This document shows, in pieces, positions 1 through 7,885 of a DNA stretch of 64,000 nt. The DNA comes from an uncultured Acidimicrobiales bacterium (lineage in GTDB: Bacteria; Actinomycetota; Acidimicrobiia; Acidimicrobiales; SHLQ01). Every line of letters starts with the position of its first letter. Within the stretch, counting starts at the first letter, position 1. Where the stretch lies: contig CALHTB010000061.1 of assembly GCA_938038785.1 (NCBI GenBank), positions 22,467 to 86,466 of the forward strand, in the 5' to 3' direction. The notes beneath the pieces were generated by a model. The model had not been told where the DNA came from. It worked only from the letters and a program-made list of their open reading frames with translations, and did no database searches. Made by a program: the position numbers and the translations under genes.

Positions 1-796
1 GTTCGAGTTCAAGATCGCTGTGTTCGTTGCGGAGCACTCCGAGCATGCGCCGCATGTCGTCGACCGAGGTGCGGCCGATGTTCTCAATTGTTTCAAGCAC
101 GTCGCGAGCCTTTGTCGGGTTCGTGTCGACCACACTTTGTGCGGCCTGTGCCTGTACCACGACGGTGCTCATGCCGTGGGCGATAATGTCGTGCATCTCG
201 CGCGCGATGCGGGTGCGTTCCTCGACCGCTGCGAGCGCAGCCTTGTTTTCCATGTCAGCTTCGAGCGCAGCAGCACGCTGCTCAAGTTGCTCCACATAGC
301 GGCTTCGCTGGTACAACGCCTCGCCGATGGCGGCGAAGGTGCCATGGATAATGAAGATTCCCACGATGGCGATTGCGGGAAGGTCCTCGGTTGGTACGAC
401 AACGCCAAGAATCGCAATCGCGACGATGACGGTAAGACACGATGCGACCACTCGCCAGACTCGCTGGCGATCGTCGCCCCCGTGGCGAGTCGCAGCATAG
501 AACAACAGCCACATCGCGGGCTCGGCGGTTCCCGGATAGTCGAGCACCCAGTAGGTGACCGTAAAGGCGACGCACGCCATGAGGGCCGGAAGAGGCTTGG
601 TCCGGTACCAGAACACGCAGATCGCAGCGCCCCACACGAGGAGATAGGCAAACCAGTCGGCGGCCCGCTCGCTCCCACCAAGGGGAACGCTTGCGGTGGC
701 GATCGACCCGCCGATGCCCATGAACAGCACCCAAACAATGCTCACAGCGCGCGAATGCGCATCTATCCAATCGCCGAGTCGCTGCTGTAAGTCCAT
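1..796 (-). CDS. Sensor histidine kinase, HisKA_3 type (3' end outside the window)
   Basis: The frame stays open from an ATG at 796 to the window edge, giving 265 residues without a stop. The first 160 residues are mostly hydrophobic and look like four to six membrane spans. A short coiled coil follows (VEQLEQRAAALEAD), then the dimerisation/phosphoacceptor helix with the motif EMHDIIAHGMS, His at about residue 202. This is the NarL-partner class (HisKA_3/HPK7). The ATPase domain and any response-regulator gene lie beyond the left edge. The role is two-component sensing at the membrane; the signal is unknown. The ATG is the only good start ahead of the first membrane span. Confidence 0.85.
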   Translation of the reverse strand, partial: MDLQQRLGDWIDAHSRAVSIVWVLFMGIGGSIATASVPLGGSERAADWFAYLLVWGAAICVFWYRTKPLPALMACVAFTVTYWVLDYPGTAEPAMWLLFYAATRHGGDDRQRVWRVVASCLTVIVAIAILGVVVPTEDLPAIAIVGIFIIHGTFAAIGEALYQRSRYVEQLEQRAAALEADMENKAALAAVEERTRIAREMHDIIAHGMSTVVVQAQAAQSVVDTNPTKARDVLETIENIGRTSVDDMRRMLGVLRNEHSDLELE

Positions 797-911
797 ACGT
801 CGACCGTACCGCAGATCATCGATCTGGGAATCCGCCCTGTGAACGAACGAGGGTCATCCCTGCGGAGGACCCAAGCGCTCTATCAGACCCTGCTCCATGG
901 TTGACCCGGCG

Positions 912-1154
912 CTACGGCGTGGCCAACGAGGCGTCACCAAATTCGGCTTCGACCTCTGCTGGAATTTCGGCGAGGTCCACTTCGAGAAGGTCGTGAAGGT
1001 CGTCTTCGCCGGTGAGATCACGCTCGGCGGCGAGGGCGGTTTGCGCGGCGGCGCCTATCCATTCCGACACCGAGACTTCGCCCAATTTCGCAGCCTCGGC
1101 GACGCCTTCTGCGGTTTCAGGGTCGAGCTCGATGGTTAGTTCGGTATTCGCCAT
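912..1154 (-). CDS. Small ribbon-helix-helix-like protein, function unknown
   Basis: This 80-residue protein begins MANTELTIELDPETAEGV. That is a short beta strand followed by helices, as in CopG/Arc-type DNA-binding antitoxins (a TIELDPETAEGVAEAAK strand-helix and a VSVSEWIGAAAQ helix). The C-terminal half is acidic (LTGEDDLHDLLEVDLAEIPAEVEAEF). ATG 1154 fits the fold better than upstream in-frame starts at 1166 or 1259, which would add a basic, unrelated leader. No toxin gene lies beside it, so an antitoxin role is only one possibility. It sits alone between the kinase and the polyamine operon. Confidence 0.55.
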   Translation of the reverse strand: MANTELTIELDPETAEGVAEAAKLGEVSVSEWIGAAAQTALAAERDLTGEDDLHDLLEVDLAEIPAEVEAEFGDASLATP

Positions 1155-1266
1155 ACACCTCAGCATAGGTTCTAGGCGACGTTGACTTGGCCAGCCCCTT
1201 GGTGATTGACGACACTTGCGCCTGCCGTTGACCGGCGAGAGGCAACGGGCGGTTGTCAAAACGGCA

Positions 1267-1296
1267 ACTGCCGGTCGACCGAAGTCGACCGGCAGT
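1267..1296 (-). terminator. Rho-independent-type terminator after the Pot operon
   Basis: A perfect 13-bp stem (ACTGCCGGTCGAC with its complement) closes a 4-base loop. Read on the minus strand the loop is C(TTCG)G, the unusually stable UUCG tetraloop. TGCCGTTTTG follows, which is a short T run. It lies 24 bases past the stop of the substrate-binding protein gene, so it probably ends that transcript. Confidence 0.7.
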
Positions 1297-1319
1297 ACAC
1301 GCTCCCAATGAGGGCGTGT

Positions 1320-2498
1320 TTAGCCCTTTGCTTCGATAAAGGCGTCGCTGAAGTTGATCTCGAAATCTCCGGTGTCGGAAATGAACTCAAGCTTCGACGT
1401 ATCGGTTGGGTACACGATTGGATCCTCAAGCACCTCAGGGTCGATGAACTCTTCGGATGCCGCGTTCGGGCTGGCGTAGAAGTTCCAGTTCGTCAACTGT
1501 GCTCCACGCTCGGCGTCGAGCAGGAAGTTGATGAACGTGTGAGCGGTGCACGGATGCGGCGCATCCTTCGGGATCGCCATGTTGTCGACCCAACGGGTGC
1601 CGCCTTCGTCGGGAACGAAGTAGGAGTAGTTGCCTTCGGCCCCGTCGAACTGCACGATGAAGTTACCGCTGTAGCCGTGAGCCACCTGTGAATCACCAGT
1701 AACGAGCAGCTCGTCGTACTGATCGGAGTCGTAGGCAGCAACACGATCGGCCGCATCCTGAACAAGCTTCTTCGCTTCGTCGAGCTCGGCATCGCTCGTG
1801 GTGTTCAACGAGTATCCGAGGTACTTGAGCGCGGCGCCCATGGTCTCTCGCGGGTCGTTCAACAACGTGGCGTACGACCCAGCAAGGTTGTACTCGGCTG
1901 CGAGATCCGGATCGAAGATCAGGCCCCACGACTGTGGAACGTCTTCGCCGGTGACGTCAAGGTCGACACCGAGGCCGGTGGTTCCCCACTGGTACGGAGC
2001 GGTATAGGTCGCCGTTGGGTCGAACGGAAGACCCGAAGCGAACTCTGGCAACAGGTTGCCAATGTTCGGAATCGCGTCCTTGTTCAACGGCTGAAGATCG
2101 CCACTGTCGATCATGATCGACACCATGTAGTCCGACGGCACGATGAAGTCGAAGCCCGACCCACCGGCCGACACGATTGGCTGCATGGCCTCGTTCGAGT
2201 CGTAGTTGTCCTCGGTGACCTCGACGCCGAACTCGGAGGCGAACGCGTCTTTCAAATCGGGATCCATGTACTCGGTCCAGTTGTAGATAGCGAGCGGACC
2301 ATCGGTCTCGCCAGCTTCGCAATCAGCGGCAGACCCCGCATCGCCACCGTCGGAGCCAGCGTCATCGGACCCAGCATCCTCGCTACCTCCGTCGTTGCTT
2401 GCATTTGTGGTCTCTGTGCTAGTTGATCCCCCGCATGCAGCGGCGAACATCGCCAATGCAGCGAGTAGCGCCAGAAGACGCCTCTTTCTCAATTTCAC
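1320..2498 (-). CDS. potD: Polyamine ABC transporter substrate-binding lipoprotein (PotD/PotF family)
   Basis: This is the extracytoplasmic receptor of a spermidine/putrescine-type ABC importer. The N-terminus has basic residues, a hydrophobic stretch and a lipobox ending FAAAC, so it should be a lipid-anchored lipoprotein. A Ser/Asp/Gly-rich linker follows, then the SBP_bac fold typical of PotD (IYNWTEYMDPDL, FDFIVPSDYMV, WGTTGLGVD). The length of about 392 residues suits the family. I chose GTG 2498 because AAGGGG sits 6 bases upstream; a second GTG at 2513 has no good ribosome site. It is the last gene of the GNAT-Lrp-agmatinase-PotABCD operon. The exact polyamine cannot be read from the sequence. 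Confidence 0.9.
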   Translation of the reverse strand: MKLRKRRLLALLAALAMFAAACGGSTSTETTNASNDGGSEDAGSDDAGSDGGDAGSAADCEAGETDGPLAIYNWTEYMDPDLKDAFASEFGVEVTEDNYDSNEAMQPIVSAGGSGFDFIVPSDYMVSIMIDSGDLQPLNKDAIPNIGNLLPEFASGLPFDPTATYTAPYQWGTTGLGVDLDVTGEDVPQSWGLIFDPDLAAEYNLAGSYATLLNDPRETMGAALKYLGYSLNTTSDAELDEAKKLVQDAADRVAAYDSDQYDELLVTGDSQVAHGYSGNFIVQFDGAEGNYSYFVPDEGGTRWVDNMAIPKDAPHPCTAHTFINFLLDAERGAQLTNWNFYASPNAASEEFIDPEVLEDPIVYPTDTSKLEFISDTGDFEINFSDAFIEAKG

Positions 2499-2530
2499 TG
2501 TTTTCCCCTTCACATATTTCTTTCAGCGAT

Positions 2531-3370
2531 TTATGTCGCCTGCCCACCCCTGGCGCGTTGGGCCAGCGATGACAACAGTACGAGCAGAATGGACGCAGCT
2601 AGCATCACCACCGAAACGGCGTTGATAAGCGGCGAGACGCCACGGCGGATAAGGCCGAAGACGTAGACCGGCAACGTGGTTGACCCCGGACCAGCCACAA
2701 ACTGGGTGATGACGACGTCATCGAGCGACAGCGTAAGTGCGAGCAACCCGCCGCCGATCACGCCGGGGGCGATCAGTGGAAGCGTGATATGGCGGAAGGT
2801 TTGCCACTTCGAGGCATACAGATCTTGTGCGGCCTCTTCGAGTTTCTCGTTCATTCCCGAAAGGCGAGCTCGAACGACGATCGAAACAAAGCTGATGCTG
2901 AATGCGATGTGGCTGAGCGCAACGGTCGCGATGCCCTTCGACAGCTGAATGCCAAAGATCGAGTCGAGCAGACTGATGCCTTGGGTGAAGAAGAGCAGCA
3001 TCATCACCGCCATGGTCACATCGGGCACAATCACCGGCAGGTACAGCAGAGCGTCGAACACCCTCTGGCCGCGGAACCGAAACCGCTCGAGTGCCAGAGC
3101 TGCCATCGTGCCGAGAACTACCGAGATGAGCGTCGAGATGATAGCCACCCGGACCGACACGCCGAGCGCGTTTTGCACCTCGTCGTTCTGCCCGAACGCC
3201 CGATACCAGTCGAGCGTAAACCCACCCCAACGGCCAACGAGATCGTCATCACTGAACGAGTACAGCACCAGCAACGCAATTGGAGCGTAGAAGAAGGCGT
3301 AGACGAGCACGGCGTTAAGGCTCAGCGCCCAACGCGATGCGCCCCGGAGTTCTTTTTGGGTAGTACTCAT
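2531..3370 (-). CDS. potC: Polyamine ABC transporter permease (PotC/YdcV type)
   Basis: This 279-residue inner-membrane permease has six predicted spans. It carries the EAA loop of binding-protein-dependent permeases (KLEEAAQDLYASKWQTF, then LPLIAPGVIGG), which contacts the ATPase. The ATG at 3370 overlaps the TAA of the upstream permease by one base (TAATG), so translation is probably coupled. The same frame stays open further upstream through the neighbouring permease gene, but that extension is not coding. It should pair with the PotB-like protein to form the channel. Confidence 0.92.
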   Translation of the reverse strand: MSTTQKELRGASRWALSLNAVLVYAFFYAPIALLVLYSFSDDDLVGRWGGFTLDWYRAFGQNDEVQNALGVSVRVAIISTLISVVLGTMAALALERFRFRGQRVFDALLYLPVIVPDVTMAVMMLLFFTQGISLLDSIFGIQLSKGIATVALSHIAFSISFVSIVVRARLSGMNEKLEEAAQDLYASKWQTFRHITLPLIAPGVIGGGLLALTLSLDDVVITQFVAGPGSTTLPVYVFGLIRRGVSPLINAVSVVMLAASILLVLLSSLAQRARGGQAT

Positions 3371-4248
3371 TAGAGCGTGCGGCCTCCCTTGCGGAAGTAG
3401 ATGAGCGTCGCCATCAACATCACGAACATCAACACGGTCGAGACCGCCGCACCAACCGGCCAATTTCGAGCAGTCAGGAACTGGGTGACGATGTAGCTGC
3501 CGAGCATTGTCTTCTTGCCACCGCCCAAAATCTGGGGAGTCACATAAGCCCCGAGGCTTGGGATGAACACCAGGATCGACCCGGCAATAACGCCCGGCAA
3601 GCTCAATGGGAATGTGACCTTGCGGAACGTTTGAAAGCCACTGGCCCCGAGGTCGCGGCTGGCCTCGAGCAGGCTCCAATCCATTCGTTCGATCGCGGCG
3701 TACATGGGCAGGATCATGAACGGCAAGAAGCCGTACACCAACCCCAACACAATGGCCGTGGGCGTAAACAGAATCGTGGTCTCGCCAAGCCCGATCCCTT
3801 CGGTGAGCTGCGAGACCGGCCCGTCGTTTCCGAGCAGAACGCGCCACGCGTAGTTGCGGACCAAAAAGTTCGACCAGAACGGGATCATCACAAACACCAA
3901 CATGATGTTGCGAGTGAGCTCTCTTCGCGTCGCCAGAAAGTACGAGAACGGATACGCAAGAACCAAACAAATGACCGTGGTAATGATTGCCAGTGTCAGT
4001 GATCGAAGCAGGATGTCGGTGACGATTGGTTCGCCGAGTTTGCGGTAACTCTCGAGGTTCCATTCCTCCAGGGCAGTGCCGCCAGAGCGAGTACGGGTGG
4101 CAAAGGAGTACACCACCACGATGAGCAGAGGCAGCGCGAAAAACAGCGACAGATAGATGTACGCCGGTAGCGCGAGGAAGAAGCCGCGTCGGCGCTTCTG
4201 CCGTTCGTTGGTCGCCTCAAGCTCGGGCGTAGCGAGCACGGTCGTCAT
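3370..4248 (-). CDS. potB: Polyamine ABC transporter permease (PotB/YdcU type)
   Basis: This 292-residue permease starts MTTVLATPELEATNERQ, has a basic cytoplasmic patch (RQKRRRG), and then about six membrane spans. The EAA loop reads SLLEASRDLGASGFQTF and is followed by FPLSLPGVIAGS. The start at 4248 is fixed by an ATGA overlap with the stop of the ATPase gene; an in-frame start at 4296 would lie inside that gene. It forms the membrane heterodimer with PotC. Confidence 0.92.
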   Translation of the reverse strand: MTTVLATPELEATNERQKRRRGFFLALPAYIYLSLFFALPLLIVVVYSFATRTRSGGTALEEWNLESYRKLGEPIVTDILLRSLTLAIITTVICLVLAYPFSYFLATRRELTRNIMLVFVMIPFWSNFLVRNYAWRVLLGNDGPVSQLTEGIGLGETTILFTPTAIVLGLVYGFLPFMILPMYAAIERMDWSLLEASRDLGASGFQTFRKVTFPLSLPGVIAGSILVFIPSLGAYVTPQILGGGKKTMLGSYIVTQFLTARNWPVGAAVSTVLMFVMLMATLIYFRKGGRTL

Positions 4249-5366
4249 GAGCTGAAGCCCTCGTCGGGTACAACCCAATCGCTGCGACGATCCCACCAGA
4301 TGGCCACCTGCGAACCTGGCTTATAAACCTGCGAGGTCGGCGTTGCGTTGGTGCGGACCTCAAGGGGCATCCAGTCGACCTCGACCGTGTATACATGCGA
4401 GTGGCCGAGGTAGACGACATTGCTTACTTCACCCTGCAGGCTCGTCGCTTGGAACTCTTCTGGAATGTCGTCCGATGCGCCGATCGAAATCGACTCGGGC
4501 CGTAAGCTCATCGCCACTTTGGTGCCCGCCAGGTGTGGATTCGGCGCCATGATCTTCGTGCCATTGGCAAGGACGATCATGTCGGCGTCGGCGACCGTGG
4601 CATCGATCAGGTTCGTTTGCCCGATGAAGTCGGCGACGAACCGGTTGACCGGCCGGTCGTACAGTTCCTCAGCTGACCCGACCTGCAACAGCTTGCCCTC
4701 GTGCATCACCGCGATCCGGTCGCTCATTGTGAGCGCTTCTTCTTGGTCATGGGTGACGAACACGAAGCTCACCCCGAGCTCGCGCTGCAACGACTTGAGC
4801 TCGGTCTGCATCTCTTGGCGTAACTTGAGGTCGAGCGCACCGAGTGGTTCATCGAGTAGCAGCACCTTGGGCTTGTTGACGAGCGCACGGGCCAGCGCGA
4901 CTCGTTGCTGCTGGCCACCGGAGAGCTGGCTCGGCTTGCGCTTCTCCATACCTCCAAGCTGCACCAGGCTGATCATCTCGCTGGCCGCCGAAGCCGCTTC
5001 GCTCTTTGATGCACCCTGCATCTTCAAACCGAACGCCACGTTGTCGAGCACGTTCATGTGCGGAAACAGGGCGTAGTTCTGGAACACCGTGTTCACCGGC
5101 CGCTTGTTCGGTGGGAGCGTGCCCACTTCATCGCCAAAGATCTTGAGGCTGCCCTCGGTTGGAAACTCAAGACCGGCGATCATACGAAGCGTCGTCGTCT
5201 TGCCGCAACCCGACGGGCCAAGCATCGCAAAGAACTCGCCGTCGGCAATCTCTAGGTTGACATTGTCAACCGCAACGACATCTCCGAAACGCTTCGTTAC
5301 CCCTGTGATGGTGACCGCGGCATCAGCGCTACTCGCCACATCACCAGCTTCGTTCTCTTCCCCCAT
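4245..5366 (-). CDS. potA: Polyamine ABC transporter ATP-binding protein (PotA)
   Basis: This is the ATPase of the polyamine importer, 373 residues. The Walker A motif GPSGCGKTT is at residues 50-58, the signature LSGGQ at 148-152, and Walker B is VLLLDEPLGALD followed by an H-loop THDQEEAL. The C-terminal third is a TOBE/OB-type regulatory domain, as in PotA and MalK. All catalytic motifs are intact. The gene starts 10 bases after the agmatinase stop and overlaps potB by 4 bases. Confidence 0.95.
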   Translation of the reverse strand: MGEENEAGDVASSADAAVTITGVTKRFGDVVAVDNVNLEIADGEFFAMLGPSGCGKTTTLRMIAGLEFPTEGSLKIFGDEVGTLPPNKRPVNTVFQNYALFPHMNVLDNVAFGLKMQGASKSEAASAASEMISLVQLGGMEKRKPSQLSGGQQQRVALARALVNKPKVLLLDEPLGALDLKLRQEMQTELKSLQRELGVSFVFVTHDQEEALTMSDRIAVMHEGKLLQVGSAEELYDRPVNRFVADFIGQTNLIDATVADADMIVLANGTKIMAPNPHLAGTKVAMSLRPESISIGASDDIPEEFQATSLQGEVSNVVYLGHSHVYTVEVDWMPLEVRTNATPTSQVYKPGSQVAIWWDRRSDWVVPDEGFSS

Positions 5367-5376
5367 GTAGTCGCTT

Positions 5377-6360
5377 CTACTCTCTGCCGTACGGTTGCTT
5401 GACTGCGCCGGCCTTCATGGCCTGCACACAGATGAAATCATGAGCAATGGTGGCCGCGGCAAGTGCGGTGACTTCGCTCATGTCATACGCGGGTGCAACT
5501 TCGACCACATCCATGCCCACGATGTTGAACTCGGCCATCCCCCGGATGGCCTCCAATGCCTGCGCCGTGCTGAGTCCGCCGCTCACCGGTGTGCCCGTAC
5601 CCGGAGCAAAACTCGGGTCGAGGCAGTCGATATCGAAGGTGAGGTACGCCTGGTTCTGCCCCACCACTTCGCGAATGACGTCGAGCACCGCCGGGATGCC
5701 CTCGCGATGCACCCACGGCGCGCCGAGAATCGTAAAGCCGTGCGTCTTGGAGTTGTGCGTGCGAATGCCAATCTGCACGGACGTCTCAGGGTCGATAATG
5801 CCCTCGCGGAGAGCCCGCAGGAACATCGACCCGTGGTCCATTCGGTTTGGCTCGTCGTCCCAGGTGTCGCTGTGGGCATCGAAGTGGATGAGCGACAGCT
5901 TGCCGAACTTCTTGTAGTGCGCTTTGAGGATCGGGTACGTGACGAAGTGATCGCCGCCGAGCGACACCATCATCGTGTCGCTCGCCACGATTTCGTCGGC
6001 ATGCGCCTCGATGCGAGCGGGCATCTCGTCGGGCCGTCCGAAATCGAGGAAGCAGTCGCCATAGTCAGCAACGCGGAGGGTGTCGAAGGGGTCGAACCCA
6101 AACGGGTAGGCGTCGAGCTCGGCGAGGCCGGTCGAGGCCGCGCGAATCGCCCTTGGGCCAAAACGGGCACCAGGCCGGTTGCTCGTGGCCATGTCGAAGC
6201 AGATTCCAGTGACGACGATGTCTGCGTCGTCCAAGTCGCGGGTGTAGTTGCGCCGCAAGAACGACAGCGCGCCGCCCCATGTCATCTCGCGATCGCGGCC
6301 CTCGAGCTTGCTTGCGCGGAATGCCTGATCGCCATCGAGACCTTCGCTGATGTTGCCCAC
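5377..6360 (-). CDS. speB: Agmatinase / ureohydrolase family enzyme
   Basis: This 327-residue manganese enzyme belongs to the arginase/agmatinase family. The metal motifs are all present: GGDHF, FDAHSDTWDD and FDIDCLDPSFAPGTG. SpeB splits agmatine into putrescine and urea. Guanidinobutyrase and guanidinopropionase are close relatives and cannot be excluded by motif alone. Its place between an Lrp regulator and a polyamine importer favours agmatine or another guanidino-polyamine. The start is GTG at 6360, overlapping the Lrp stop by one base (TAGTG). Confidence 0.88.
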   Translation of the reverse strand: MGNISEGLDGDQAFRASKLEGRDREMTWGGALSFLRRNYTRDLDDADIVVTGICFDMATSNRPGARFGPRAIRAASTGLAELDAYPFGFDPFDTLRVADYGDCFLDFGRPDEMPARIEAHADEIVASDTMMVSLGGDHFVTYPILKAHYKKFGKLSLIHFDAHSDTWDDEPNRMDHGSMFLRALREGIIDPETSVQIGIRTHNSKTHGFTILGAPWVHREGIPAVLDVIREVVGQNQAYLTFDIDCLDPSFAPGTGTPVSGGLSTAQALEAIRGMAEFNIVGMDVVEVAPAYDMSEVTALAAATIAHDFICVQAMKAGAVKQPYGRE

Positions 6361-6812
6361 TATCCCACTCCCCAGTCGTAGGTCTGCTTCGTGATGCCGA
6401 GATACGACATCACCTCAACGCTGTTCACACCGTCCATCGTGCGGATGGCGTTCGAGACCTCGAGGAAGCCATCGCTGTCTCGGCACACCACTTCCACGAG
6501 CAGATCGAACCGGCCGGTGGCCATCACGACATACACCGCGTCATCGAGAGCACCCACGTCGATTGCGACCTTGCGGGAGTCGCCGGTCGTCGTGACGCCG
6601 AGCATGGCTTGGTAGCCAAGGCCCAGCTTCACCGGGTCGGTGACGGCCACAATGTCGATGACCCCGTCGTCGAGCAACCGCATTACCCGTTGTCGACACG
6701 CCGCGTCCGACAGCCCGACCTCTCGACCGAGCTGACTGAACGACGTGCGTCCATCAGCCTGCAAGCTGCGAATGAGCTGGCGGTCCGTGTCATCGATAGG
6801 GATGATGCTCAT
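6360..6812 (-). CDS. Lrp/AsnC family transcriptional regulator
   Basis: This 150-residue protein has an N-terminal helix-turn-helix (TDRQLIRSLQADGRTSFSQL, then VGLSDAACRQRVMRLLDDGVI) and a C-terminal RAM/AsnC ligand-binding domain (VVMATGRFDLLVEVVC). ATG 6812 overlaps the GNAT stop as ATGA. Such proteins usually sense an amino acid or related metabolite and control neighbouring transport and catabolic genes, so it probably regulates this polyamine operon. No binding site was identified with confidence. Confidence 0.92.
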   Translation of the reverse strand: MSIIPIDDTDRQLIRSLQADGRTSFSQLGREVGLSDAACRQRVMRLLDDGVIDIVAVTDPVKLGLGYQAMLGVTTTGDSRKVAIDVGALDDAVYVVMATGRFDLLVEVVCRDSDGFLEVSNAIRTMDGVNSVEVMSYLGITKQTYDWGVG

Positions 6813-7516
6813 GTCATCGCCCCGTTCGCCTCGGGCACGGGTCCAATGACATCGGGGTTGTACTGCTCGTTGTGCCAAACAATCAGCGACGCAAAGTCGT
6901 CGACCTCGGGATCTTTGATGTAGTCGGCCAGCGCACATGGTGCGTCGAACCCGTTCTCGAGCTGGAACGTGAGTGTTCGATCGTAGAGCTCGCCCGCCAC
7001 CACCCTTGCAACGTACTCATCGGCGGTCATGTTGTGCTTGTGCTCGGCGAAGCCTGGGATCACTCCGCCAGCCACAATTCCTGCAAGGTTGAGATCGACA
7101 CACATTTGCTTGCGTAGGTCATACAGCTCGCGCCCGATACCGCGACGGCGATAGTCAGGTCGCACGACGATGTCGGTGCCGTAGTACCACGGTGCCTCCG
7201 GGTCGTCTCCCGATTCGGTGGGCGCGTCGTCAAAGAAGGTCTTCAAGTTGTGTTGCGGATTCTCGAAGTCGAAGTGGGTTCGTACCCCAAGTCCAACAGC
7301 GACCGGATCGTCTCGATTGTCGCCGTCAAATCCGATGACGCTTCCCTCAGGAAAGTCGCCAGCAAGAATGAGGAGTTCAGCCTCGTTGTACAGGTCGGCG
7401 GGATCAGCGGTGGGAAACGCTTCGAGCTCAAGACGTTCGAGCGCCTTACACATGGACGTGGTTATGCGCACGTACTGCAAGCCCGACGCGGGCCCAACAG
7501 CCACGACATCAGTCAC
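6809..7516 (-). CDS. GNAT-family N-acetyltransferase, first gene of the polyamine operon
   Basis: This protein of about 235 residues has the acetyl-CoA pyrophosphate-loop motif RPDYRRRGIGRELYDLRKQM preceded by a beta strand (YGTDIVV). The start is GTG 7516 because GAGGTGG lies 6 bases upstream. The frame stays open further upstream to 7678, but that part is tandem repeat DNA. Being co-transcribed with agmatinase, Lrp and PotABCD, it may acetylate a polyamine or guanidino compound; this is inferred only from context. Its C-terminal third (about 90 residues after the motif) is longer than a minimal GNAT. Confidence 0.8.
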   Translation of the reverse strand: MTDVVAVGPASGLQYVRITTSMCKALERLELEAFPTADPADLYNEAELLILAGDFPEGSVIGFDGDNRDDPVAVGLGVRTHFDFENPQHNLKTFFDDAPTESGDDPEAPWYYGTDIVVRPDYRRRGIGRELYDLRKQMCVDLNLAGIVAGGVIPGFAEHKHNMTADEYVARVVAGELYDRTLTFQLENGFDAPCALADYIKDPEVDDFASLIVWHNEQYNPDVIGPVPEANGAMT

Positions 7517-7528
7517 TTTCTTCCACCT

Positions 7529-7708
7529 CGCTCGGTCCGTCCAGGCCGGCGGACTTGATATGGGCGGCGTCGCAGCGTTTTCCACACCGCTCGATCTGGC
7601 CAGGCCGGTGGGCATGATATGGGCGGGCGGCGTCGCAGCGTTTTCCACACCGCTCGGTCCGTCCAGGCCGGCGGGCATGATATGGGCGGCCGGCGTCGCG
7701 GCGTCGCA
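7529..7708. repeat. Three tandem copies of a 59-63 bp repeat upstream of the GNAT operon
   Basis: Copies begin at 7529, 7588 and 7651, each starting CGCTCGRTC and carrying CCAGGCCGG, GATATGGGCGG and, in the first two, GCGTTTTCCACAC. The third copy decays near 7708. Together with the pair of repeats that follows, this fills the roughly 330-base gap between the GNAT gene and the C45 amidohydrolase gene. Read on the minus strand it precedes the GNAT start by about a dozen bases, so the operon promoter must lie inside or beyond the array. Confidence 0.85.
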
Positions 7709-7782
7709 CGACGGCGGGAGCGAATAACGCGGCCGCTACCACGGCCGACCAACCGGAGGGAAAGGGCGCCGCGGAAGACAGA

Positions 7783-7885
7783 GCACACATCATGACAACC
7801 CGCCCGGAGAGACCACGCGCGGCGGAGAACACCAACCGGCACACATCATGACAACCCGCCCGGAGAGACCACGCGCGGCGGAGAA
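7783..7885. repeat. Two direct copies of a 47-bp repeat, one inside the C45 gene end
   Basis: Identical 47-base copies lie at 7783-7829 and 7839-7885 (56-base period), each beginning GCACACATCATGACAACCCG and ending GGCGGAGAA. The right copy covers the stop codon and last residues of the amidohydrolase gene, so its C-terminus (PPRVVSPGGLS) is repeat-encoded. Confidence 0.9.

Noticed and set aside
20..790. Long plus-strand open frames opposite the histidine kinase
   Set aside because: The minus strand encodes a clear HisKA_3 kinase; the plus frames have no recognisable motifs and are complementary shadows.
2531..4063. A single 510-residue permease fusion
   Set aside because: The extra N-terminal part is an out-of-frame reading of the neighbouring permease gene; the true start at 3370 is fixed by the TAATG overlap.
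7516..7678. N-terminal extension of the GNAT protein through the tandem repeats
   Set aside because: A good ribosome site sits before GTG 7516 and the extension has no GNAT similarity.
7529..7885. CRISPR array
   Set aside because: The repeats are tandem with no unique spacers and there are no cas genes.
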